64,000 bases of DNA from NCBI GenBank assembly GCA_019096155.1, contig JAHCVI010000004.1, forward strand, positions 1,674,001 to 1,738,000. Reading direction: 5' to 3'. The translations under genes were made by a program, and so were the position numbers. The stretch is from Staphylotrichum longicolle. Taxonomy: Eukaryota; Ascomycota; Sordariomycetes; Sordariales; Chaetomiaceae. Below the pieces are notes generated by a model, which was given only the letters and a program-made list of their open reading frames with translations, did not search any database and had not been told where the DNA came from. Below are positions 34,107 through 46,990 of the stretch, piece after piece (within the stretch, counting starts at the first letter, position 1; each line of letters begins with the position of its first letter).

Positions 34107-37100
34107 TGTGCGAACTGCGTCCAGTGGGCTTGGTCTGGGGTTGTGTCGTCGAATGGTGTTGGGAGTACCGATACTGCCCGGGTCGGCGAGGCAAGAAAAA
34201 AAAAGGTGTGCGGGGAGAAGTAAACAAAGCGCGGGCCGGGGACCGAGACTCGGTGTGATATGCTGCAGTCGAGCCCAACCTAGAAGCAATGCGGTTTAGA
34301 AGCACGGGGGAAGAAGTAAGGCGGTGCCGAAGGTGAAAGCTTGTCTCACGGAAGGGAGGGTGGTGTGAGCTGGGAGATTGAGGATGTTAAGGCTGATATG
34401 CTACGTGTATCCGAGGCGACGCAGGAAGGGGGATGCCGTGGGCCAGCACACCCGGAGAGACATGAGTGCTTTATTGCGGTGCCGGCAAGCATAATGCGGG
34501 GCAGGGGAAGGCAAAAATGCCCAGAACGAACAAATGCAACAAGGGAATGACGGGAAGCTAGAACGGAGAAGAGGGAAGGGTCGTCAGACGCATGTCCACT
34601 GGAAGATGCGGCTCAAAGTGTGACCCATCTTGATGTGTTGGCGTGTGTCGTTGCCAGTTGATACAACCGCAGAGGCCGGGCCAACTCCACACCAACAGCA
34701 TGGGGTGGATGCACTGTCCTGGAAGAGATCTCGTTTGATAAGTCCGGCCAGTCTGGATTGGGGAAAGATGAGGACCCTAGCACGATGCTGCACGTCTTCA
34801 AGCTTGTTGGTGTCCCACCGACTCCTCCAGCCTCCACCATGCGCCGTCCATACCCCTTCGCGTTTTGTTTTTGTCCGATGTTTGGGCGGGTCCGCGTTGA
34901 AGAAGGTAGCTTTGAACGGTGGCAAACTGGGGAAACCATGGAGGATGCTTTCAAATCAAGCGTGACCTCGAGAGGTACAGAAAGCCTTGGATGCTTCAGT
35001 CGTCTTGCTGCTCTGTGCTGCTTTCTTGGCCAGCACCCCACTCTTTGCTTACTTTATGGGAACCCAAGGAAGGGATTGCCTTGTTCGCGTTCGCGTCTCT
35101 TGCAGTCGAGTTTGGTGTGGCCGAGGGCGAGTCTCCCAAGTCACAATCGCGGGGCCACTGATGGACTCCAGCGAATCGCCCATGTATGTAAGGTATGTAC
35201 GTACACAGGTACGTCCGGGGCAGACTGTGCCACCGAGACGCACCCTGGGGGGAGGCACGACGACCAGTACAAGCGAAGGCCACGTTTGAAGCATGGAAGT
35301 TCCATCTCCCTCAGGAGTACATTGCATGGGCCGGCGGGGAACGGCAAGCATGTTGACGCCCCTTCCCCTAAAAGAACTAGGTCGACGCAGGTGTCCGGTT
35401 CATCAATCTGTCGAAGCTGGAGAGAGGGGTTCTTCGAGGTATTCTGCCTGGGTGGGCCATGCAGGCCGGGACCATGGGCGATTCGCCAGTCCTGCATCTC
35501 CTTCACCGTCGGCAAGCGATGTTTCGAGAGCGCATCGGGTCCGGAAAGTGGTTCTGGAAACCATGCCGCTGACAGGCGACTTGCAAGGCCGGCGATCTGG
35601 ACGAATCAGAGGCAGGCAATTGGTTTTCGGAACAAACAGCGAACAACAGGAAGCATAGTAACCGGCGCTTGTCGGGATTGCTTAGACCCACGGGCGAGGC
35701 GTTGGAGGACTTAGACACCGCGATCGTCCAGATGGCGAATTCTGTCTGCCCCCTCCCTGTCGGCGAACCGAGTCGCCAGCGGGGACTCGATGGCCGCAGG
35801 AGAATGACTGGCTTGAGGCCGCACCACGAAGTCGGTGAGAGCCATGAGATGCATGAACAGTGGCTGGGCCCGGCAAACCCTTGCATGCCCTGCATCTGAC
35901 CCTAACGATGAGCGGCACTTCTGAGTGGTCGAGGGGGTCGCAAGGCAACTAGGCACAGGCCAACCTTAACGCTCATGCAATGATGAGCTGGCAGTGCTTC
36001 TTGATATTAAAACAGGAACCCATTTCTGGGTCGGGGGCGTGAGGGGGGCAAAGCGATGGCGAATCGACTCGGACGGGCCTAATGTGCAATGTGTGCACCG
36101 ACTGGTACCACCCGCAGCCGGCGTCGGATCCCACAATCCTCACCCGCTCAAGCGAGGGCGGGGAGACAAGGTGGGATGGAGTTGCGATGCCGTTGTGATG
36201 CCGTGGCGATGGCGGTTGCGGTGAGCGGACAGGGCAAGGAACATGGAAAGTTCAGTTGGGCGGAGGCAGGAAATTACCGTGGGGTAACTCCACAGCATCC
36301 GCCATAATTTTAGGATACCTAGCCGGAAGGTGCAGACACAGTCCACGCTCAGTGCACGTAATAAACAGCAGGTGCATTGCAACGCCATGGCAAGCGCAGC
36401 TGGGCATGGGAGCGTGTTTGGAAAGAGATCCCGGCATCAGAAAGTACCGCGGTTTCAACCTTGGAACCCGGATCCACGAAAAAACATTCTGTTGTCGCGA
36501 TGCAATTCCCAGTTTGCGCGCTCTCAGTGGTCGAGAAAGAGAGGGCCCCTTAGCACTAGGAAGGATTCTGGAACCTCCAACTGCCCAATCCCGTTCGCTC
36601 TTCGAGTTCCAAACTTCCAGCTTGACATCCCGGAACCACGGACGACGTTCGACGGTTGGACGTGAGTCTCTCTTGCCCAGCAGCCGCGGCGTCGCTCACC
36701 ACTAACAGGGAGCCACGCGGAGACATCACACAGGGCAAACCCTGGGACAACGGTGCGATTCGCGGTCGTTCATCAGCTCACATCATCGCCATGACACCAC
36801 TAAATGTTGACGACGTCCAGGTGATTGCCGTCATGTTGCGTAATCATAGCCGTTGCTCCGTACTATCACAGGACTGATTCTCAGCAGCCTCGGGCAGGTC
36901 CTGCCCACCCGGGACTCACAGCCCCGTACCTCGTGCACGGTTCCGGCATCTGCCATGCTCCGGCCGGCGCGGGGGGCCAAATAAAGATCAGACGGGATGG
37001 TTGTGGGGACCCAGAGAGAGCCGGAGGGGTCAGCTCCACCCCGCAAACAGAAACACGACAGGGGATGTTGTCGCTGAGGGGGCGGGGCCAAAAGACCCCT

Positions 37101-38704
37101 CAGTGTCTTCCGGCCCCCGCCAACGTCATAGGTAGGTACCGGAGAGCAACTCACCGAGTCGCTCAACAGGTTCACGACACCACTACAAACGTCTCTGATC
37201 CCGCAGCTGGATATTAACAGAAACACGACCGAAAGGGGCTGGTGGGGAGGAGCATAGGACAACGGCATCGAACGCTCGGGACGTCGCAGCGTTGGACCCT
37301 GTGCTTGTTCCTGCGGCCTGCCATGACGACTTCCAGGTCGTCTTTGTGAACCTCGCCATCAGTCCCATCGGCCTGAAGTGTTATTTTTTTTTTTTTTTTT
37401 TGCCTCGTGCACACATACTCGAGCTGATTACACCGCAGGCGTTGTACCCCGCGAGTGCATGCAACATGCCTCCTACCATGCAACCCTTCCCTCGAGATCT
37501 GAGGGGCAGTGGCCGTGTCCCCCGAGTACGGCTCTGGGGTTCATTCCGAGGCCCGTTCCCGCGGCCATGTATTGCAGAAACACGGAAACAGCTGGGTCCG
37601 AGGGATGAGACAGAAGACAAGAGAAGCGGCAGAGCAGCCAGCTCCATGGCCAGCGACAAGCAGCACAGCAAGTGGCTTCCACCTTGTTTTCTGCTTTAGT
37701 CGACATCGAGTCGATCGGCATCCGCGGCAGACATCGTTCAAGCCCCAGACTAAACAGACACCGCGTATTGGAGCTCGGGACGTCGAAGTGAGCCCAACGA
37801 AGAAATCGCCGGCAGATGCGTTTCAGCCTGGTGGTTCAACCGTCACCCGGATTGGCGGGCTCGTTCCTCGTCTCTTCGACCGGGCGAGGATGGGTGGGAA
37901 GGGATGAGCGGTCATGCCGCGTCGGGCATTTTCTCAGCGCATGCTGCGCATGCAGCATACTCATGGCTGCTCTATGATAGACTGCATCAACGGTAGCGGG
38001 TCGCCGCGGAGGCCTCCGTGTCTGCAGACATCAGGCCAGACAGCGCACAATCCCCCAAACAACGAGTGCGAGGACCCGGGGACGGTGAGTCTCGACAGGA
38101 ACTTCTCAGATGGCAGATCAGATGAGTTGCTGCACCTTGGGTGTTGATCCCGGTCGCGTTGCTGCATGCACTTATGTAAACATACAGCGGGCACTCTGAA
38201 CGTCCACGCCACCATGGGTCAGCATCTCGGGTGAACAGAAACTCCTTTTTTTTGGCCCCCGCCTGCATTATCGGCAACCACTATCTCGCACCTCTCCTGC
38301 ATGTCAATACATGACGCTTGCTGCAGTCCTCAGCCAGAAAGGCTTAGTTGCACCGTTGATGTGGTTGGAGCCCGTCATCGTCGGCACAGCCTCCTAACAC
38401 GGGATGGCATGGTGTAAACCCTCTCCTGGGGATTCTCTTTTCCTTCCCTCGCTGTTTGGGATAGATGCTGTGCCCGTGATGTATGCAATATCAAACGAAC
38501 GCCCTCGAAGCCCAAATCCCGACACGTGGACAAGACGAGGCAAGCAACCAACAAACCTCACGCTGCTGCCACATAAAACTGCACCTTTTGGGGGCTTTTC
38601 AGTGTCAAGATGACCTCCCTCCTTGATATCATCATGAAGCAGGCTAGAGGGCAGGTGCCTCGAACCCCGACACGAGTTCCCACCTTTTTACTCACGCCGT
38701 GGCC
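34107..38704. other. gene-poor region, 4.6 kb
   Basis: No frame on either strand shows a domain, a clear exon chain or consistent codon bias. A T20-like run lies at 37384-37400. The sequence is not obviously AT-skewed, so RIP-degraded transposons are not indicated. It holds the promoter of the dsRBD-like candidate at its left end and the 3' flank of the farnesyltransferase gene at its right end. Confidence 0.5.
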
Positions 38705-40472
38705 TCAAAACCCCTGCTTCGCCTCAAAATACCCCTTCATGGCCTTGACACACTGCTGCGGGATCGCGTAGACCGGATGGATCGGCCGCACGCGGTCCTT
38801 GTTGTCAAACACCTGCAGCCCGTCCAGGCACGGCAACACGGCCCACGCTGACGAGTCCGAGTCTTCTCCAGGCTGCTTGTCCTCGCCGCCGTTGCCGTCG
38901 GCGTCGGCGTCGGCGTCGTCCAGCTCCCACTGGTGCTGGGCCGAGCTGAGGCCCGAGAGCACGTAGCACGAGTGGTAGGCGTCGGACATTCTGCGTTGCG
39001 GGCGTGTGCGTTAGTGGAAAGGTAGGGGAGGAAGGGGTGGGCAGGGCGGAGGGGGGGGGGCGTGACATGGCACGGGATGGGGGGGAACGAAAAGGAAACT
39101 ACTGTTACTGACTTTCCCGGTTTATCGCGCAGACCGCCCCGTTTGGTCTGGTCTTGGCAGCAGCAGAGGATATACCGGATCAGGCCTTCCCGGCTGTAGA
39201 GACTCTCTTCTGCCGGCGGCAGGGTGCTTGTCGTCGTCGTCGACGTGGCGCCGGCCGGGTCGCCTGCTGCGGCCGCCGCGCCGCGCCCACCGCTACTGTC
39301 GTTGCTGCTGCTGCTGCTGCTGTTGAGGCATGCCTCGATAAGGGGAAAGCACCCGCCGACCCAGTGGCTGTAACAACCGTCGACCAGCTTGTTGGTGCGT
39401 CCGGAGAAGCCCCCTTCGGGCGCGTACTGCCGGGACGACAGCCAGGCAATCAGTCGTGGAACGTCCAGGTAGCTGTTGCGTTCCGTTCGTCAGCGATGCG
39501 GTGCTCGTTTTGCCACGCGCGGATGGCGTGGGTGGGTGGGTGCAGGAGATCCCCGCCCCCGATGCTGCGTGCTCACCTCGGGATGCTGCGGCTTGGGTGG
39601 TCCAAGAGTGCGAGGCAACCCAGCGCGCAGAAGGCGTATGCTCCGTGGGCTTCGGCGTTTGGCTGGCCCGAGATGCCGCCTTCGAAGGTTTGGCCTGGGG
39701 TGGGTTAGAAATGGTTCAGGCAGGGGCCGGGCATTCCCCTCTCTCGCTTACATCGTCGGACGTAGTCTGCCACGCCGGTGAGGAGATTTGCGCGGCCGTC
39801 TCCTGTATATGCGGGGGACTCCGGTGTCAGGTCGAGCGGAAGACGCAGCAGAGAAATAATGACTGCTGCGCAGTATGCCCCCCTTTTTTGGCGGTTAGCT
39901 CGGCCCTTGCTGCCTTCTTCGACACCGACATACCTGATGTCTTCCTCGCCCCCGAGGCAAACTTGAAATCCACCGTCCGGTTGCTTCAGGCTGCAGAGCC
40001 ATCTCCACATTGCCTTCCGATCGACAACCTCATATGCGTCTTCGCCCCCGACCAGGGCAAGCGCCAGCACCACGGCGTAGGTCGTGGCCATGTGTGAGAG
40101 CTGCCTGCCGCCACCTCCAAACCCGCCGGTGTCGTTCTGCATCGAGCGCGCAGTCTCGGCAAGCGACTCCCGATAAGACGTAACGTCCTCGCCCAGCATG
40201 GTAAGCGCCGACAGACACCAGTACAGGAACCACGGCCTGCTGGCGTCGGCCGCCACAAAGCGGCCGGGCAGCCTCCCCAGAGACTGGTGCAAGAATTTGA
40301 TGTGCCTCGCCCGGTCCAGCCCCGGCACGCCGTGCTCGTTGTACTCGACAGCCTCATCCTCCCCTCCTAGGAACGGCAGACAGACGCCGACGGTCTCGTC
40401 CTGGTCCTTGGATGTCTTGGTGACCAGGGTGTCCCTGACAGGCGGAGCCTGGGTGAAGAGGTCGGGAATCAT
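38705..40472 (-). CDS. RAM1: protein farnesyltransferase beta subunit
   Basis: Catalytic subunit that attaches farnesyl to CaaX proteins such as Ras and mating pheromone. Exons 40472-39934, 39882-39752, 39694-39577, 39472-39113 and 38990-38705 join in frame (introns 51, 57, 104, 122 nt) to 477 aa. Alpha-alpha barrel motifs: ADASRPWFLYWCLSAL, GGFGGGGRQLSHMATTYA, DGGFQVCLGGEEDIRGAYC, TFEGGISGQPNAEAHGAYAF. The zinc ligands are visible: Asp and Cys in KLVDGCYSHW and His in DAYHSCYVLSGLSS. A Ser/Ala/Gly/Thr-rich insertion of roughly 50 residues (about 39195-39340) separates the two zinc-ligand segments. The start is uncertain: 40472 is the first in-frame ATG, the frame is open further upstream without one, and a well-placed ATG at 40590 lies in another frame. 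Confidence 0.92.
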
Positions 40473-41131
40473 CAGGTCTGGGAATCTGTCGTCGAATATT
40501 ACTTCCTCGTCCACTGTCTCGCTATCTGGCCGGCCTGTGCAGCTGGCGCTGGTGGTGGTGTGATGACGACGGCCGCTGCTGAGGCGCCATCTTTCTCCAC
40601 GGGAAAGCAACGCCCTTTTGACGCATTGGCGGCTTTGTTCCGTCGGCGCTGCAATCTCACCCGTTCCTCACGAAGCGGCCACTCAAGGGAAGGTGAACAA
40701 TACTTGTGACGACTGCCCCCTTAACATTATCCTGCCATGCCACAAAGGGAAACTTTGGATGTTTGCAGAAGAGCGGCGTTGTGATTGGGCTCACAACTCG
40801 GCGAGGGGCTTTGAGAGGTCGCCCCGTGCCAAGACTCGTGAGGAGCTGGTGGATCGGACAGAGAAACCACCCAAAAAGCGGGTCTGCGAACTTCCATCCC
40901 AGTTTTGTTGACTTCATGCTTTAATCCCCAGCGTCTCTCCGTCTGAAGATGAGGATTTACCCACCCGGCGGCGAACAACCCATATTGTTACCTTGCAAGT
41001 TTATCTTGCGTTCGACAAGACCTGAGACCTAAGAACCTCGAGGCGACTTGAAGAGCAATAACCATTCTCACCAAACATCATCAAAGCAACACACAAAACC
41101 AGTTGACGAGAACGAAAAAAGAGAAAAAAGA
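40473..41131. other. intergenic, RAM1 5' region
   Basis: Holds the RAM1 promoter and possibly its true N-terminal codons (40473-40590). Nothing else recognised before the 5S gene. Confidence 0.45.
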
Positions 41132-41250
41132 ACATACAACACCAGGGATTCGCTGGTCGTCACCGACCCAACTACTAGTCTGGCTCTCACGCGTTTGACG
41201 AGGGGAGAGCGGACGGGATCCCGTATTTTCGCGCGGATATGGTCGTATGT
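41132..41250 (-). rRNA. rrn5: 5S rRNA, copy B (divergent isotype)
   Basis: 119 bases, differing from copy A at three positions only (one in the helix III-side loop region, two adjacent near AGACTAG). Helix I ends and the internal promoter region are intact. The 3' flank on the minus strand is TCTTTTTTC, supplying a Pol III terminator. The upstream flanks of the two copies do not resemble each other, so the copies were not produced by a recent large duplication; gene-specific homogenisation or retention of an isotype is more likely. Confidence 0.9.
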
Positions 41251-44200
41251 GCTGGTTGAGAGTCGAAAGCTGGCTTGATATGCATTCGTTGTGAGGGAAA
41301 TGTCCGCACAGCTGTCAAACACCTCCCGACTTGACCGCAGTGTAGTCCTACCTCAACCCCTATTTTCAGCATCTGCCAAAAATATCCAGTGGATACGGAT
41401 AGATATGAAATCTTACACTAGAATTCAAGGCAATCGAGCTACTGTCGTTGCCGGGCGGGTCAGGTCGACCCGCAGATCGTCTTCCATCAAGTGGAGGTTT
41501 TGGCTTTTTGAGGCATCCACCAGACGATACGAATTAGGGAAGAAAGTCCCATAAAGGCTCACACCACGAACTAACCAGCTAAACCCAGCAACAAGCTGCT
41601 CACCATTGACAGACGAACAACAGACGCTACTCCGTAGTCGAACTCTGGTCCACCTGGGGCTAATAAAGCCGGCGACACCGGGCCGGGCTGAGCTGCAGGA
41701 ATCCGGGCGGTAAACGGCGGCCGGGGTCAATTTAGGGTTAGAGGGCATGCGAGTGCCGGGATACCGAACGGGAGCACGCCCGGCCGAACCACGGGGTTCA
41801 GGCCGAGTCTGGATTGGACCTGAGAGACGAAACCCGCCTCCCAACAATTTATTATTCCGTCCTGCTTTTGATTGGGGGGACAGGGGCGCGCCATCGTTGC
41901 GCGGCAGCAGGTCAGCAACAAACGGCGCATGCGTGCGTGGTGTCTGGTCTGTGGTTTGTGGCAGATTCTCCTCCTATCGATGGCGGCCATGAACGGGTCT
42001 GGAGGCTGTTTCCCGATCCCTTTGCGATCCTATTTACCCCTTGCCTCTGCTTGACAAGGCTGACGCTGAGGAACTACATATTTTGCCGTGGTCGCCTTCC
42101 CCTTTCAATTGGCGACAAGACAAGAATGTAAGCCCCTGAGGGCATCCCTCATGTGAGAACGGTGGCAACAATACCAAGAGGAACCGGTGGAGTCTCGTCA
42201 GAGCTTGGTGTTCGAGACCCCCGCGCAGAGAGGGAAGTGGTGGTATTTTGTCTGAAAAGGCGCAAGCGCGTCCGGCCGGGCTTTTTGCATCTCCCTTGGC
42301 TTCATGATGGAGCAGCAAGGGTGCCCGGCCCGGCAAGCTCCAGAGGGGCGTTCCTGGGCCCGATGGGTCATGCCAGAGATGCCATCAAGCACCATAGACA
42401 GTGAGCCGAGTCTGGGCCAATTGGCTTCTCCACGTGTTAGGACGTTCAGCCGACTGGGCTTCAAGAAGTTAAAAGAGTGCCTGGAGTGTACGAATTGGCT
42501 TTTTGAAGCTCAGGGTCCAGGGAGAGCTGCTGACTGTGTCCCACTTTCGGACCGGGTGGGATCTGAAAAGTGTGGAGAAATCCATGGGGTGCCCGGCGCA
42601 GATCAAGCCGGCACACAGTGAGAAAACGGGGACCAGGCACTCGGCCAGTACTCCGAAACCTTAACCCCCGAGCCGAGTGCAACCCAGGGGCTTTGCGACG
42701 GCGTGACGTTGCATGCTGAAGGGGCGAGTTGCTCTTTGTTACGTAGAGTATTCGGTGGCACGGCTGTTCCTTGATTGTACTGAACAGTCAAAAGAAGGCG
42801 ACGCCAGAATCTCGCGTGGGAAGCTTGCCGTGTGTGTTGGAGGGTTCAACAATAGGGGATGAGACGGACATAAACTCGAAAAGACGACCTTTGCCTCAGA
42901 CAAGCGAAGCGCAGCTAGATGCTCTGAATTCTCCAGTAGGATTCAGCCAGAGTCAATTGAATGGGGACGAAGCGTGCGGGCATGTGTGCTGTGGTATGAC
43001 CAGGTCAACGGCAGCCACATTCAGCCGCCAATTGGGGAGGCGGCTTGAAGAATTGATTCGGTAGAAGCCGAGGTGCCATCGTGCAGGATGCTGTCAAACA
43101 AAACGGGCTCTGTGCCATGTCACGGAAGCCGTTGCGTCTCGCCACACTGCGCTTCCTCGAGAAACACAACGCGCTCGAGTTTTTCGTGGGTTGTGACGTA
43201 CAGGTGTCGCGCCAGGAGCATCACGAGAGCGCACATGTCCCCATTCGCGTTGTTTACTTGGTCCAGATGCTGTTCAGGGGCCACCGCCTCGGCCCGTCGA
43301 TCTCAGCAAGATCCAGGTACTGTGGTCTGACGGGTACTGTGTAAAAGCCGCCCCACCAGCGAAAACCTGGATGGCGTTCGTTAGGTTGTGGGTTTGAAGT
43401 TTTGCGTGCCTCGCCTGCTCAATGCAAGACCCGGGCCAACCGGGTCAGAGCCAATGTCTACTTTACCTACCTCTGGAAGCCCAAAACTTGACAATATCGA
43501 GTCCTGACCATGACGGAACGATAGTGGTTTTGGTTGTTTCCAATACTTAACAATATGATCTTGGAATTACTCCTTTCAAACTGTTTCTCGAAAAGGGCTT
43601 GTGTGCCCTGCTGCTTCGCAAGGGGCTCAACACTATCCGCCCACAACGCCACTGGTGGCTCATCGCGCAACATTTTGGGCAAGCCAGTCCAGTTCCCGTG
43701 TCTCCATTTCAACCATGCGCGCCATGTCAGCCGGCACTGGTGCAGCTGGCGGGGCTGGGAAACCAGGCAGGAGGTCTTGACACAGTGCGTCGGGGCGTGA
43801 CCTGGTCGATCCCGGACTGCCAGTTCAACCACTAGCGGCAAGCCCTGGCAGCTGGTTATTGGATGGCAGGGCCCTGCGCCCGTCCACTGCGTCCTTGTCC
43901 CGCGCCGCCAGGGTCCAATCAGCGAAGGGGCCGGGACCGGGGTTTGGATGCACTCTCACCGCCTCTTCAACCGACGGGAGCGAGTTGAGAAGGAGCGGCA
44001 ACTGGGAGCGGGGGGACAGCGCTGCGCTCCACCGGCCCCGTCCAGCACTCCAGCACCACTCCAGCGATCTTCCGCTCCCAACCAGAGCGAGCGTTTTCTC
44101 CAGCTCCTCACAACGCCCGAAAGGGGTCCTCCCGCACGCTTTCCCCAGACTATCACAGCCGCCTTCTTTCCCTTTCGCGCAAGCAACACAGACGAAGGCG

Positions 44201-44428
44201 CAGGACAGGGACTCGGCGGAACCTCATCTTCGTCCGCAACCACGCAGCAAACCTCCCAGGGACGCTCGACGCTTGTCATGAACCCCTCTTGACCGACTCG
44301 GCATTGAACAGAAAGAGCGGTGTCCGTCCCCCTCGTCGCCAACACCCGGCGCTACAATACTTCCGAATATCCTCCAATCCCCTTTTGACCGACCCTTCCC
44401 CTTGTTTTGCCTTCCTGGTTTTGGCACC
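41251..44428. other. intergenic, 3.2 kb
   Basis: Between the 5S gene and the Zn-cluster factor. The last 500 bases are C-rich leader sequence of the factor gene. Short open frames are scattered on both strands without domain features. TTTAGGGTTAG occurs at 41731-41741. No tRNA was found. Confidence 0.5.
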
Positions 44429-46990
44429 ATGACTTACGACTTCCACGCCGCTGGGGGGGAAGCCGTCCTGCTGGAGCAGCTTGTCTTTGACCCTCGCGAT
44501 CGCTACTCGTATCCCGCTGTCTCCTCCGCCGCGCCTTCCCAGGACATCGCCTCGACCGCCCTGACCACCATGTCGCAGCCGGGCCGCCAGAGCTTGAGCC
44601 CGGTGACGAGCTGGTTGCCGCTCGATCTGACGGGCACCGTGAGCGCCCCCGTGTCAATCCACTCGCCCAACTCGGCCAGCGGGACCCCATCTTCGCCAGA
44701 TGACCAGAGCGCCCATTCACCGGGACATCACAGCAGCACCATGTCGAGCCCTCTCCAGCACCAGCCCTCGCCATATCACACCGCCGCGCACCCAAATCCC
44801 GCGGGCCTCATCCCGGACTGGTCTCTCCCCATGCAGGCTCAGCAGCAACCTGCCGCGGACCTCTCTCAGTTCATCCAGGAATCCGCACTGATGACCTTCA
44901 ACCCCTACGCGTCCAACTTCCAGCCCGCCCCGATTGAGTATCTGCCCGCAACAACCCAGGCCACGCTGGAGGCTGGGCTCCAGATGGAGCCGGCTTTTAC
45001 TACCATGTCTCCGATTGATCCGACTTCTCGGGTGATGCAGTGGGGGGCGAGCATGGCGAACTGGCAGGATTTCGATCCGACTCTGAACTACCAGACCGAC
45101 GGGCTCCCCCGCGTGCGGAGTCTTGGGAGCCATTCTCCGACGGGGACCTTTCTGGAAGTCTTGTCGCTTGGCTCGAGCAGCGACAATGGGTGGACGGCCG
45201 TTGACATGTACCCAAGCGTCGACACCTTCGCGCAGACACAGCACTCTCAGAACCAGGCCATCTTCAACCCCAGCCAGACTCTCCATCTGAGGAACCACTC
45301 GGACTCCTCGGCATCGGATGCCAACTCGCTCGAGTTTGGCAGCTACGAGGAGGTCACCTTCCCCTACTCTCCCTTCTCTCCCGGCTCAGATTCCTTTGTC
45401 GATCCTACAAGCAGCCATCGCCACTGCTCGCCTGGCCATCATCATCACCACCCGTCAACTTCCACGGAACTCATCAGCCCTACTGCTGCCGTGGCCCCTG
45501 TGCCTATCAAGACCGTAGCCACCTCCAGGCCTGTCGTTGCCACGGGCTCCAGCGGCTCCGGATCGACCTCGCCTCCGGCGCGGCGGAACTCGGGGACAAG
45601 AAAGAGCCCCATTGCCAAGGCCACCAAGTCGGTCATCCGGAGGACGTCGACAGGGAAGAAGGATGGCACCGGTGAGAAGAAGGTGGGCAGGAGGCGCGGC
45701 CCCTTGCTTCCAGAGCAGCGCAAACAGGCCAGTGAGATCCGGAAGCTCAGGGCCTGTCTTCGCTGCAAGTTCCTCAAGAAGACGTGCGACAAGGGCGAGC
45801 CGTGCGCTGGTTGCCAGCCTTCTCACGCTCGTCTGTGGCAAGTTCCTTGCACTCGGATCGACATCAAGGACATCGGCTACTTCATGAAGGACTGGAAGGC
45901 CGACTACGAGCGCCATCTTGGCCGGGGCATGTCTGTCTTCAACGTCAAGGGTTTTGCGCAAAAGGAGACGCTCATGTGGATCACGCACGGTTACGGCTTC
46001 TGCCTGCCCGTCATGGTCCGCGAGGTCTACGTGGCGGATGAGAGCTGCTTCCAAGTCGATTGGGTCGAGTCAACCCTTCAAGATCAGGAGCCCATCGACT
46101 TCGAGATCCGCACCGAGCGGCTCGATGTTGGCCAGGAAGGCATCTCGATGGAAGCCCTCCACGAATATCTCGACAAGCACATCGATGAAGGCTTTGAGCA
46201 GTTCATTGACGACCACTTCGAAGGGACGCCTTTCATTACCGACATCTTCAAGACGGCGTATCGGTTCTACACCAAGGAAAGGCTCCCCGTCATCCGCAAG
46301 GCACTTAAGCTTGTCGTGGCCTACAACCTCACCCTGCACATCACCATGGTCGAGCAGCCGCAAACAGAAGAGCCGCTGGAAGGCCAGATCGACGACGAGG
46401 ACTCCAAGTACTACGGCAAGGTTGTCGCCCCCGTCATGATCAACTTCCAGATCAAGTGTGCCATGGCCGACATGTGGCGTGAGCTGCAGAAGGATATCCT
46501 CGAGGAGCTGTCGGCTCTCTACTCGAGCGTCTACAGCGGCGAGCGCCTGAAGAACTGGCCCACCATCTTCATGCTTGCCTCCATCCTTCTCGCTGTCTGG
46601 GAAGAGATCCAGTTCGATTGCCATTACCGCGTCCCCGACCCGGTCGCCGTCGAGAAGTTCTGCACTGACATGGAGACGGTGCCTGTCGGCGTCATTGTGG
46701 GCCTCTTCCATGCCATCTCGCAGAAGCTGCCCGCCTTCACTGAGTGGGATACACGGAGACACGGTCAGCTGCTCAACAACAACCCCGCAGTCTGCGAGGC
46801 CATGACAGAAGTGCGCCAGCATGTCATCAAGCATGGTAAGTGCAACAACCCTGTTGTCTAATGGGACGAAACACTAACCCATTCCAAAGAGGCCTACCTG
46901 CGGACGCGTTCCGAATCCAAGTTTGACCGCTACGACTTTGACTCATTATCAAACAAGCTCCTCTCGAAGCTGGTCATCCGGTCCAACTAG
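44429..46990 (+). CDS. Zn-cluster (C6-type) transcription factor
   Basis: 835 aa from exons 44429-46835 and 46890-46990 (54-nt intron; G|AG gives Glu). The start MTYDFHAAGG is preceded by an in-frame extension without ATG. The first 400 residues are Ser/Pro/Gln-rich, typical of an activation region. A basic stretch (RRGPLLPEQRKQ) leads into a six-Cys cluster near residues 443-474: CLRCKFLKKTCDKGEPCAGC and then, 11 residues later, the last Cys (WQVPC). The final gap is longer than the 6-8 residues of Gal4-type clusters; this variant recurs in filamentous-fungal factors with a W-x-x-PC ending (recollection). The C-terminal 350 residues are helical and conserved-looking (IDDHFEGTPFITDIFKTAYR). 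Target genes are unknown; the neighbours do not suggest a cluster. Confidence 0.88.

Noticed and set aside
34758..35714. 318-codon plus-strand frame in the gene-poor region
   Set aside because: Composition is erratic, it starts at no clear leader, and several overlapping frames are equally long.
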